NCBI GenBank assembly: GCA_028819435.1
Contig: JAPPLK010000106.1
Span: forward strand, 1-64,000
Origin: Nitrospira sp.
Lineage (GTDB): Bacteria; Nitrospirota; Nitrospiria; Nitrospirales; UBA8639
Direction of reading: 5' to 3'
Length of the DNA stretch: 64,000 nucleotides
How positions within the stretch are numbered: position 1 is the first letter of the stretch; each line of letters opens with the position of its first letter. Made by a program: the position numbers and the translations under genes. This document shows positions 19,201 through 26,205 of this stretch, piece after piece. The notes under the pieces were generated by a model. That model had not been told where the DNA came from. It did not search any database and was given only the letters and a program-made list of their open reading frames with translations.

Positions 19201-19611
19201 AAAGAAAAGCTGTTCTGGGCAGATATGGCAAACGCAGGACGATTTGCTTATTCCGATAGAGAAACTTACTGCAACAACAAGGGCTATATTTTGACGGGCA
19301 ACTCCCTGAAATACCTCTGCGCGGTTCTAAACAGTTCTCTAGTCACTTGGCTGATAAAGAACACCGCAGCAACGACCGGAATGGGGCTTACGGAATGGAC
19401 GATAGTTACCGTCGAACGCATCCCCATTCCCCAAATCCCATCAACCAAGCAATCTCCGTTCATCCGACTGATTGACGCCATCCTGACGGCCAAAGCCGCC
19501 AACCCGAAAGCAGACACCACCGAGCAAGAAGCGCAGATCAACCGGCTGGTGTATGAGCTCTACACCCTGACCAGGAAAGAAATCGCTGCCGTAGAAAGTC
19601 AAGGAAGCTAA
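16267..19611 (+). CDS. Eco57I-type DNA adenine methyltransferase with specificity domain
   Basis: A 1114-residue methylation and recognition subunit. The central methyltransferase domain has motif I DPAVGSGAFVVGM at D524 and motif IV NPPY at N692, preceded by the conserved GTYYTPREIVHYM segment near residue 400. The C-terminal region from about 850 to 1080 resembles the TaqI/Eco57I target-recognition domain (LKYLCAVLNSSLVTWLIKN). I see no PD-(D/E)XK nuclease in the N-terminal 380 residues, which fits cleavage being done by the PLD helicase. The next gene starts one base after its stop. Confidence 0.9.
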   Translation: MDKAAAQKLVRETLQGSFNKERFVSLMKNMLNRIEEAPFTYKGQYIFDDFRDSIKLVERIGKYKGPDEKLMDILVIHLQKETSLERARTKQRNFVSKYLKGSRGGMFKDAALVAFVAPDGEDWRFSFIKMEYTFNEKGKVKEEFTPARRYSFLVGKNETSHTAQGRLLPLLLDDEGQPTLQNLEDAFSIEKTTREFFEKYRDLFLRLKEALDRIVEKDQKIRVEFNNKQVSVVDFAKKLLGQIVFLYFLQKKGWFGVQRGCPWGSGSKHFLRELFDKKHGDYNNFFNDILEPLFYEALRLERPGDYYKHFDCRIPFLNGGLFDPINDYDWIETEILLSDDLFSNNRPTKEGDVGDGILDVFDRYNFTVKEDEPLEKEVAVDPEMLGKVFENLLEIKNRKSKGTYYTPREIVHYMCQESLLEYLYGEFTPEIVAYETIGDDQMAMFGNEAKKKQLDLTIQHRQPSLIDKKDIETLIRYGESVVEHERRVVNEGRETDRYSFKLPERIRANALRIDEKLASVRVCDPAVGSGAFVVGMMNEIIRARGTLTPHVDEHQNRTPYDFKRHAIQNCLYGVDIDSGAIEIAKLRLWLSLVVDEEERESIQPLPNLDYKIVCGNSLLSVNKLFNYEPLKKLEALKPLYFNETSASKKQKHKKQIDDLISQMTNGHKDFDFEVYFSEVFHEKKGFDVVLGNPPYVALQKNGGELGKLYQDAGFATFARTGDVYQLFYERGCQLLMPSSGLLAYITSNSWLKAEYGKSTRRYFVGNHTPLRLIELGKDIFESAIVDSSILIARHGKHDETGKAVDMDRLPDKDFPPAENRWAMFQPKGEKPWSTLSGIEQSIMDKMEAAGTPLKEWDVSINYGIKTGYNDAFIINDATKKALIATDPKSAKILKPVLRGRDIQRYQAQWAKLWLITTFPSLQLKVNDYPAVKRHLLSFGKNRLEQSGKTLAGGGKSRKRTGNKWFETQDQIAYYKEFAKEKLFWADMANAGRFAYSDRETYCNNKGYILTGNSLKYLCAVLNSSLVTWLIKNTAATTGMGLTEWTIVTVERIPIPQIPSTKQSPFIRLIDAILTAKAANPKADTTEQEAQINRLVYELYTLTRKEIAAVESQGS

Positions 19612-19612
19612 G

Positions 19613-21019
19613 TTGCGCATCAAAGAAGAAATTAAAGGCTCAGGCCATTTTTGGCTTCCCTCTGCCCCAAAGAAAAAATTACGCGGGACACTCAATATAT
19701 CTGATGGTGGGAAAATAGAACTGGAAGTGGAAGGAATATTCGGCGAAACCGTGGAGGGACAATACAGCGAAAGCAATGACAAAGGGGAAGTTGAAAGAAT
19801 TGTCGGACAAATTGAAAAGTATGGATCGGTTACACTTGACAGCTGCACTTATAAGAATGCCCCAATTTTCTCTGATGGCTTTTCCAAATCACTGCTCTAT
19901 GTTCGCAAGGTTTTACTTGGTATCGATTATGCCAATAGGGAGCTTCTTTTTAGTGCTTTCGACTTTTCCGTAGAAGGTATTCATGAATGGGTTGGCTTAA
20001 GTGGGATTCGCGTGGAAAAGCCAGCTAAAGAGAAAGCCATAACCACAGGCATAACCTATTCACCATTGGAAGAAATATCCTTGAATCTCAATAACGGCAT
20101 GAAGCTGTTGATCAAATTCCTTATGATTCCCTCCGGCTCCCCGCATATGAGGGAAGCAAAAATAACTCAAAGGACGTACTTCAAGCTTGTCTCTCAACAA
20201 GAGCGCCCGATTGAAGATTTCCTTTCAGTTGTCCATAAAGTTACCACTTTCCTCTGCTTTGCGATCGATAAGACCGTCTGCATCAACCCGATAACAGCAA
20301 CTTCGACCATAAGCTGTCGAAATTTAAACACAGGTGAATCCGAACCTGCTCCCCCAATATCTTTGTACTATGAAAGCCTGCCCTTTACAAAAGATGAACC
20401 CAAGATTGGATGGTATCATATGCTGTTTAGGTACCAAGATATTAGGAAAAGAGCAGAACAAATAATCAATAACTGGCTTCACGCTTATGACAAGTTCGAA
20501 CCGGCATTGAATTTATATTTCGGTGTAACGACAGGTGAACTCCAATATATGGATACTAAAGTTTTAGCATTGGCACAAGGGCTTGAAAGTTATCATCGGA
20601 GAACAGCAGACGAAACCCTGATGGACAAGGGCGATTTTGAGAATCTGAGAGAAATACTAAAAGCTCAATGTCCCGAGGACCACCGAAAGTGGTTATCTGA
20701 AAAGCTGAAATATGGAAATGAATTAAGCCTTAGACAAAGATTACAAAGAATCGTCGAACCGCTTAAGGAATTCATTGGAGACAAGAGCCAGCAAGACAAA
20801 CTGATAGCAAGCATCGTGGATACGAGGAACTATTTAACCCATTATGATGAATCATTAAAAGCGAAAGCCGCCAGCGGCGAGAAGCTAATCCATCTCTATT
20901 ACAAGATGGAGGCAATATTCCAACTTCGTCTCCTTCAAGAATTGGGGTTTACCCAAACAGAAATCAAATCTGTTCTTGATAAGAGTTATCGGCTGCGGAA
21001 AAAACTCGAAAAAGTCTAG
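19613..21019 (+). CDS. ApeA-like HEPN anti-phage protein
   Basis: A 468-residue protein with an N-terminal beta-rich domain like the ApeA N-terminal domain and a C-terminal HEPN domain. The HEPN RNase motif is intact: RNYLTH, with R405 and H410 in R-x4-H spacing. ApeA proteins protect against phage by abortive infection, so an RNase toxin triggered by infection is the likely role. The TTG start lies directly after the methyltransferase stop, with AAGGA upstream. The gene is visibly more AT-rich than its neighbours, suggesting a different source. A fossil methyltransferase 3' end follows it. Confidence 0.85.
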   Translation: MRIKEEIKGSGHFWLPSAPKKKLRGTLNISDGGKIELEVEGIFGETVEGQYSESNDKGEVERIVGQIEKYGSVTLDSCTYKNAPIFSDGFSKSLLYVRKVLLGIDYANRELLFSAFDFSVEGIHEWVGLSGIRVEKPAKEKAITTGITYSPLEEISLNLNNGMKLLIKFLMIPSGSPHMREAKITQRTYFKLVSQQERPIEDFLSVVHKVTTFLCFAIDKTVCINPITATSTISCRNLNTGESEPAPPISLYYESLPFTKDEPKIGWYHMLFRYQDIRKRAEQIINNWLHAYDKFEPALNLYFGVTTGELQYMDTKVLALAQGLESYHRRTADETLMDKGDFENLREILKAQCPEDHRKWLSEKLKYGNELSLRQRLQRIVEPLKEFIGDKSQQDKLIASIVDTRNYLTHYDESLKAKAASGEKLIHLYYKMEAIFQLRLLQELGFTQTEIKSVLDKSYRLRKKLEKV

Positions 21020-21069
21020 CAAGTCACCACACTGAGCGAAGATTTCTGGCGTACTCCATTGCTTTGATT

Positions 21070-21185
21070 TTGTCACGTCGACCCGCTTCAGACACCAGCG
21101 AGCAGGAAGCAGAGATGGATTGGCTGGCACTTAAATTTAGTCAACTAACCCCTGAAGAGTTTACGATTGTCGAGAAACAGAAATG
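21070..21185 (+). pseudogene. Fossil copy of a methyltransferase 3' end
   Basis: In frame with a TGA at 21183-21186, this stretch would encode ASDTSEQEAEMDWLALKFSQ and then LTPEEFTIVEKQK. The intact methyltransferase ends KADTTEQEAQINRLVYELYT LTRKEIAAVESQGS. The first 28 bases match at 24 positions. The copy comes from a different allele, whose ending is closer to the common LTxEEIxIVE family tail. Its stop overlaps the ATG of the FRG-TPR gene as ATGA, so this junction once joined a methyltransferase directly to FRG-TPR. Confidence 0.75.
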
Positions 21186-22286
21186 AGCGAACCTGAAACC
21201 GACGATTCAAAGATACAAAATCTACTCCAAAGGATTAGAGAAAAATCCTCACAAGGCGAGTACATTTATAGGGGCGAACCAGAACAATATGACAAAATTT
21301 CCTCCACGCTTTACCGAAAGTACAAAGACGAAATTCAAGCTAAGGAATTTGACATTCAAACAGCCCAAAAGGAAATGCTGGAACAGGTCAAGGCATACAC
21401 CGATTTTACCGATGAAACCGATATGCTCACAGAACTGCAACATTACGGAGGCAAAACCAATCTGATCGACTTCACCACAGATTATCTCACGGCGCTATTC
21501 TTTGCCTGCGATAGCTCACCCGACAAAGACGGCAGGATTGTCCTCTTAAACAAAAACTCCGACGAAGGAATGGTCACGTCTCCAAAAAAGAATCAAAATA
21601 ACCGGGTCATCTCGCAGAAGAGCATCTTTTTTCAATCCCCAAAAGGCTACCTTGACGAAGAGGATTCCACGGTCGAAATTATTTCCATTCCCAAAGAGAT
21701 GAAACAACCCCTTTTAGACTATCTGAGGAAATGCCATGGTATTGCGGTGCATACCATTTACAATGGTATTTTCGGCTATATCCAAAATCAGGAAAAACAC
21801 CAGCCCGCCTACACCGAGTTTTATATTGGTTTAACCTTTCAAGATCAGGGCAAACACGAAGAAGCGATCAAGCATTATGACGAGGCAATCCGCATCAATC
21901 CGCAAGATGCCGACGCCTACAACAATCGAGGAAACGCCAAATTTGTCCTTGGCTTGCACCGTGAGGCAATTGCCGACTGTGACCGGGCAATTAACATCAA
22001 TCCACAATTTGCCAAAGCCTACTACAACCGAGGAAACGCCAAAGGCAAGCTTGAAAAGTATGAGGAAGCGATTGCGGATTTCAATGAAGCGATCCGCCTC
22101 AATCCGCAAGATGCCGCAGCCTGCTACAACAGAGGAATCGCCAATAAAGAAATTGGGGATTACAAAAAGGCACGGGCCGACTTGCAACGCGCTTTGGAAT
22201 TAGCGACGGAACAAGGGAACCAAGCGTTGGCTCAAATCGCTCGGAGCTTGTTAGATGAACTACCGCCAGCCGGTGGCGAGAATTAG
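21183..22286 (+). CDS. FRG-domain protein with four TPR repeats
   Basis: A 367-residue protein. The N-terminal FRG domain has IYRGEPEQYDKISSTLYRK near residue 28 and LQHYGGKTNLIDFTTDYLTALFF reduced to its key pattern H-Y-G-x-x-T-x-L-x-D near 88. FRG domains are common in defence loci, but their activity is not settled. From about residue 220 there are four tetratricopeptide repeats of exactly 34 residues with the AYNNRGNAK pattern, a protein-interaction scaffold. It closes the operon and starts inside a fossil methyltransferase end. It may act as a regulator or effector of the restriction system. Confidence 0.82.
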   Translation: MSEPETDDSKIQNLLQRIREKSSQGEYIYRGEPEQYDKISSTLYRKYKDEIQAKEFDIQTAQKEMLEQVKAYTDFTDETDMLTELQHYGGKTNLIDFTTDYLTALFFACDSSPDKDGRIVLLNKNSDEGMVTSPKKNQNNRVISQKSIFFQSPKGYLDEEDSTVEIISIPKEMKQPLLDYLRKCHGIAVHTIYNGIFGYIQNQEKHQPAYTEFYIGLTFQDQGKHEEAIKHYDEAIRINPQDADAYNNRGNAKFVLGLHREAIADCDRAININPQFAKAYYNRGNAKGKLEKYEEAIADFNEAIRLNPQDAAACYNRGIANKEIGDYKKARADLQRALELATEQGNQALAQIARSLLDELPPAGGEN

Positions 22287-22968
22287 TGAAGCGCCGGACC
22301 GTGTTTATGTTTTCCAGGTGGAGTCTGTTCTGATATCCGCCCCGAGGTTGAGCGATGCGCTGGGGTAAGCCGCACTCGGTGTCCGGGAATTTGACGCCGA
22401 GAGCCTTCGCGCGCCAAGCTCACAAGGCCAGAAAAATTGCATAGAAGCTGAACCAACTTCGGGAGTAGGCCCAAATCGGTCATATCCTCACTTTCGGCCT
22501 GGCTCTAAAAATAGAGGAGAAGGTCAGCACGGCCAGATCAGAGACTTTCAACGGCACTGGAAAGGTGCCGTTGTGCATTTTTCGCTACAGGGTGCTGCAG
22601 CTGAGCCTCGTGCGTCGCGCGACCGCAGGGCGGGTCAGCAGCATGTTTTGGTCGGTTACATTGGCGTCACCTCCTTTGTGGTTCGCAGAGGATGCTCCAA
22701 TAGGCGAAGGTTGTTGTACAGTTGATCTCGCAGGTTTGCGCAGGACTAATTTGGGGTGTTGAACAATGGGGCGTCTCAAGGGGCCGAATCTCGCCTGCCA
22801 GCAGGTGAGTATCCGCAAGACATCCAACGCCACACTCACCCCGCCATGTCAAGTTAAAAGGATAATTCTCAGAATGATTGACTTGTAGCAATTTGACGTG
22901 GTTTGATGGGCTAGATTGAGTTTTTATTCATTGACCTGACACGGTCACCTTAATCATCATCTGACGCT
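22287..22968. other. Non-coding debris after the defence operon
   Basis: About 680 bases without a convincing gene. Short open frames exist on both strands but have no ribosome-binding site, no recognisable family and unlikely composition. A small hairpin AACGGCACTGGAAAGGTGCCGTT lies near 22550 and could terminate the operon. The rest looks like degraded accessory DNA. Confidence 0.5.
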
Positions 22969-23205
22969 ATGTTGGACAAAGAGTTTCAATACTATAAGGA
23001 CCATCAAAGAGAATTGGTTCGGCTCTATGATGGGAAATTCCTCGTCATTGTTGATGAAGAGGTGAAGAGTGTCCACGACTCTGGCTTAGACGCTTATGTC
23101 AAGGCCGAAGCGACATATCCTCTTGGAACGTTCCTCATTCAGCAATGCTCTGCTGGTGAAGAAAGTTACACGCAGACCTATCATTCTCCGCGAGTCCTCT
23201 TTTAA
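22969..23205 (+). CDS. DUF5678-like small protein
   Basis: A 78-residue protein beginning MLDKEFQYYKDHQRELVRLYD with the pattern GKFLVIVDEEVKSVHDSGLDAY. This is typical of small DUF5678-type proteins, in which a short helix is followed by a beta hairpin. The function is unknown. It is followed eight bases later by a retropepsin-like gene, so the two are likely translated together and may work together. Confidence 0.6.
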   Translation: MLDKEFQYYKDHQRELVRLYDGKFLVIVDEEVKSVHDSGLDAYVKAEATYPLGTFLIQQCSAGEESYTQTYHSPRVLF

Positions 23206-23213
23206 TAATCGCC

Positions 23214-23795
23214 TTGTCATCAAAATATCTCAATAAGGAAGTGCGGGCGTTTACCACTCGCAACAAGGGCCTCGCGATTGAGTTGAGGAATGAGGTTTTG
23301 GTGTGCAAAGTGTTTGATCCAACTATTACGGAGGAGAAGGACGAACCGGAACACAGAAAATATGTTGGTTTGTGGGATACTGGAGCAACGGCAACGGGCA
23401 TTACGCCTCGGATTGTCAAAGAGCTAGGTCTCAAGCCAAGCGGAGCCGTCAACGTTTCTGGAGTTCATGGGACTAAGGTAGTTCCCACGTACTATATCAA
23501 CTTACTGCTCCCAAACAATGTTAGCATATATGGGATTCCGGCAACGGAAGTTGAGAGCATTGGAGCAGCTGATATTCTGATTGGGATGGATATTATTAGG
23601 TTTGGGGATTTCGCCGTATCCAATTTCAATGATGCAACCGTTTTTAGTTTTCGAACTCCATCAATTGAAACGATCGATTTTACAAATGAAATTAGACAGG
23701 TTGCCTCTAAACCAAGTCAGAAGAAAACAACGTCCGCAAGACAAGAACGAAACCGCCGGAAGCGTCAAAAACGAGAAAAGAAGCGAAATTCGTAA
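23214..23795 (+). CDS. Retropepsin-like aspartyl protease
   Basis: A 193-residue protein with the active-site motif LWDTGATATGI near residue 58, where the catalytic aspartate sits in D-T-G, and the second family motif ADILIGMDII near 120. These are the hallmarks of single-domain retroviral-type aspartyl proteases, which act as homodimers. The C-terminal 25 residues are very basic (RQERNRRKRQKREKKRNS). No signal peptide is present. The proposed start is TTG at 23214, with no clear ribosome-binding site, so a later start or coupling to the upstream gene is possible. Confidence 0.72.
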   Translation: MSSKYLNKEVRAFTTRNKGLAIELRNEVLVCKVFDPTITEEKDEPEHRKYVGLWDTGATATGITPRIVKELGLKPSGAVNVSGVHGTKVVPTYYINLLLPNNVSIYGIPATEVESIGAADILIGMDIIRFGDFAVSNFNDATVFSFRTPSIETIDFTNEIRQVASKPSQKKTTSARQERNRRKRQKREKKRNS

Positions 23796-23932
23796 GCCCA
23801 AATTTCACGCCAGTAACTCCAGGGAGGATCTCCTCCTTCCATCAGTCCCGCTCAACACATTACTCTTTTTTCTTTACCTTCACGGCGGAGTAACCGTTCT
23901 ACTGAGGGGACCCCGATCTTTGGTCCACGGGA

Positions 23933-24110
23933 TTAGCGATTTTCTGACCTCTGTGTGTGCCACTGCGCCTTCTCCTGCAAGGGCGTCAGGTTGTTGAGAG
24001 ACCGGTGAGGTCGATCCTCATGATATTCCTGTTGCCAAACCTGCATCTTCGTCCGCGCCTCCGTCAAATTCTCGAACCCATGCACGTTCAGGCACTCCTC
24101 TTTTCCTAAG
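23933..24110 (-). pseudogene. IS3-family transposase C-terminal fragment
   Basis: Reverse-strand frame encoding EECLNVHGFENLTEARTKMQ and then VWQQEYHEDRPHRSLNNLTP. This matches the end of the integrase core of IS3-family OrfB transposases, including the last catalytic glutamate region and the RPH motif. Everything upstream of the fragment is missing and replaced by a palindromic repeat. It cannot be active and marks past insertion at the right part of the accessory region. Confidence 0.85.
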
Positions 24111-24264
24111 GGGAATCCAGTATCGTGTTTTTTTGCTATGAAAGAAAAAGCAAAACCCTGGATCCCCGATGACAAATGTCGGGGATGACAAAGAGAGAGG
24201 TCGTCGGTCGCATTAGCAAAGCGTCATCCGACGACCGTGCCTGGTATCCGTAACCCCTGATGCA
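24111..24264. repeat. Nested palindromic repeats (families B and E)
   Basis: Contains CTGGATCCCCGATGACAAATGTCGGGGATGAC, a hairpin repeat of the type found again near 38150 and 38780. It is followed by a family B half (GCATTAGCAAAGCGTCATCCGACGAC). The sequence has no coding potential. Confidence 0.7.
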
Positions 24265-24594
24265 TTATGCATGCAAAACGTTTGCTGGCTTCGACCTGCG
24301 TGTCCTGATTGGATGGACCCTGACCTCAACTCGATGATTGAGGCTTGCCAGGATTTTTATCATTCGGTCCATGGAAAAGCCTTTGAGGTCGGCATTTCGG
24401 ATGCGGGTAATGTTCGCGGGATCAATCCCCGTGATAGAAGCGGCCTTTCGTTTTGAGAGGTTTCGCTCATTGAGAATCCCAATAATTTCCGCTGCCAGTG
24501 TCGCGCGGGCATTTTCCAGTTCAGGATTGGGAAGGCCGGCGTCCCGGAAAGGATTATCACTGCCGCGTATGACTTCGACCCGTTCTTTTTTCAT
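24265..24594 (-). CDS. XRE-type antitoxin (HigA-like)
   Basis: A 109-residue helix-turn-helix protein, with NLSKRKAASITGIDPANITRI forming the HTH near residue 45. The pattern NPFRDAGLPNPELENARA is typical of antitoxins that pair with HigB/RelE-type toxins. The ATG at 24594 overlaps the stop of the toxin remnant as TGATG, and AGGAG lies eight bases upstream. The toxin is broken, so this antitoxin is an orphan that may still repress its own promoter. Confidence 0.75.
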   Translation of the reverse strand: MKKERVEVIRGSDNPFRDAGLPNPELENARATLAAEIIGILNERNLSKRKAASITGIDPANITRIRNADLKGFSMDRMIKILASLNHRVEVRVHPIRTRRSKPANVLHA

Positions 24595-24684
24595 CAGATA
24601 TTCTCCTTTAGCCATTTTATCCTGTCTTTAATCACGTCGATGTCTTGTTTAGTGTCGAAACACCCTTCTTGGACTTTTTCTGAA
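24594..24684 (-). pseudogene. Broken HigB/Gp49-type toxin, C-terminal end
   Basis: Reading leftward, FQKKSKKGVST is followed, after a one-base frameshift, by KQDIDVIKDRIKWLKENI and a stop that overlaps the antitoxin start. In the intact family the sequence reads KKGxxTPKQDI, and restoring one C (CT to CCT) recovers TPKQDI exactly. Upstream of 24684 the gene is replaced by a family C repeat, so the N-terminal part is absent and the toxin is inactive. Confidence 0.75.
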
Positions 24685-24842
24685 AGGGAATTGCCAGGAA
24701 TCGTTGACGGTCTCTTCTTAGTTGTAGCCGTGTGATCTTATCGCGCTTTTTGCCAGGTGGCATGAGATGCCGCCGCTACAATGGCGGAGAGGCCACATGA
24801 CCTGGGATCAGACCGCTCCCAATCCAGGCGTTTTGCAAAGGA
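24684..24842 (-). repeat. Dispersed three-hairpin repeat family C, copy 1
   Basis: Reverse-strand copy. It contains the reverse of GAAGAGACCGTCAAC, the hairpin around GATCTTATCGCGC and the stem GGCGGAGAGGCCAC. It also shares CCAATCCAGGCGTTTTGCAAAG with the copy near 38853. The bases from 24843 to the hemW start at 25030 show nothing I can identify. Confidence 0.75.
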
Positions 24843-25029
24843 GACAATCTGGATTGTGATTGTGAGCAGTTGAAGAAAATTCAATGCTGCAACAACGTGA
24901 CGTTCTATCGTGAATGAGTGGCAATGATCAAGAATCGGGTCGGTACGGATGGATACCGAAGAAGGAAGGCGGTAGTCGTTGAGTGCCGGATGAGTCGGCG
25001 GTACACTTGCTTGACGGGGATTAAGGCCA

Positions 25030-26205
25030 ATGACGACGGTAACTGATTTCAAGAAGATCCTTGGGCGGATGCAGGTTGAAAACCTGGGCATCTACGTGCA
25101 CGTCCCTTTTTGCCGGGCGCGTTGCCGGTTTTGCGCGTTTTATATGGAGAGTCTCAGGGAAGACCGTATTCAAGCGTTCATGGACGGATTGGCGCATGAA
25201 CTCCGTCTGTATGCGTGTACCCTGAGGCTCCGCAAGGTGCCGGTTCACACAATTTATTTTGGCGGCGGAACCCCGACGACCCTGGCTCCGCGGCAACTTG
25301 CCCGTATCTTGAATGACATCCGGTACTGGTTTGCGGTGGAAGACGATGCAGAGGTCTCCATAGAAGTGCATCCGGGAACGGTCTTGCCTGACGGTCTTGG
25401 AATCCTCCGGCAATCAGGGTTTACGCGGCTGAGTGTGGGGGCGCAATCGTTTGATCAGAACGAGCTCCGGGACTTGGGAGGACGGGCTTTTGGGGCGGAA
25501 GTCCGGCAAGCTGTTTCCTGGGCTCAATCCGCGGGATTTACGAATATTTCGCTTGATTTGATGTACGGATTTCCCGGTCAGTCGATGGAATCATGGCAAC
25601 GGACTCTGGACGAGGCCCTTTCCCTCTTACCCACGCATGTCTCCTGTTATGCCTACACGTTGGAAGAAGGATCGCCCTTTCATCGGGAAATAATGCAGGG
25701 AAAGGGATCAGCGCCGGACCAGGAATTTCAGTTGGTATTGGAGGATGAAGCCGTCAATCGTTTGGTCGCCGCCGGATTCGAGCGGTACGAGATTTCCAAT
25801 TATTGCCGTGCCGGCTATGAATGTCGTCATAATATGAGGTATTGGCATGTCCTGCCTTATCTCGGGCTTGGTCCCAGTGCCCAGTCGTCCCTTGGCCACG
25901 TCCGGTTTGGGAACGTGGCAGACTTGGAATCGTATGCCGATTCTTTGAAGAGGGGAGCATTGCCGTTAGATGAAGTTACGAGTTTGTCGCCAGACCAGGT
26001 GGATCGGGAACGCATGGTATGGAGATTGCGGACGTTATCCGGAGTGCCGGTCAGGATGAAATCAACGGAGCAGAAAACAGCCTTGCTTCAAACGATTCGT
26101 CAATTGAGAGAACAAGGGCTATTGCAAATGGAAAAACGGGGACGAGTGCGGTTGACTGATTTGGGCATGCGTTTTGTTGATACCGTATGTGCGGCTTTGC
26201 TGTGA
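25030..26205 (+). CDS. hemW: HemW-type radical SAM protein
   Basis: A 391-residue member of the HemN/HemW family. The radical SAM cluster motif is CRARCRFC (C-x3-C-x2-C) at about residues 27-34, right after YVHVPF. Other family motifs are IYFGGGTPTTL and LSVGAQSFDQNELRDLGG. The fourth cysteine after the cluster, present in true coproporphyrinogen oxidases, is lacking (CRFCAFY), which favours HemW. HemW is thought to act as a haem chaperone rather than an oxidase. hemE and hemG are also in this window but distant. Confidence 0.9.
   Translation: MTTVTDFKKILGRMQVENLGIYVHVPFCRARCRFCAFYMESLREDRIQAFMDGLAHELRLYACTLRLRKVPVHTIYFGGGTPTTLAPRQLARILNDIRYWFAVEDDAEVSIEVHPGTVLPDGLGILRQSGFTRLSVGAQSFDQNELRDLGGRAFGAEVRQAVSWAQSAGFTNISLDLMYGFPGQSMESWQRTLDEALSLLPTHVSCYAYTLEEGSPFHREIMQGKGSAPDQEFQLVLEDEAVNRLVAAGFERYEISNYCRAGYECRHNMRYWHVLPYLGLGPSAQSSLGHVRFGNVADLESYADSLKRGALPLDEVTSLSPDQVDRERMVWRLRTLSGVPVRMKSTEQKTALLQTIRQLREQGLLQMEKRGRVRLTDLGMRFVDTVCAALL

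Noticed and set aside
11919..22286. Assignment of the operon to DISARM or BREX
   Set aside because: DISARM needs drmA and drmB (DUF1998) and BREX needs pglZ and brxC; none of these is present, although PLD, SNF2 and methyltransferase domains also occur there.
22565..22891. Overlapping short frames in the gap after the FRG-TPR gene
   Set aside because: No recognisable family, no good ribosome-binding site and odd composition; more likely degraded DNA.
23581..23997. A 138-codon plus-strand frame overlapping the retropepsin gene
   Set aside because: It overlaps the protease in another frame and continues into repeat and transposase debris.
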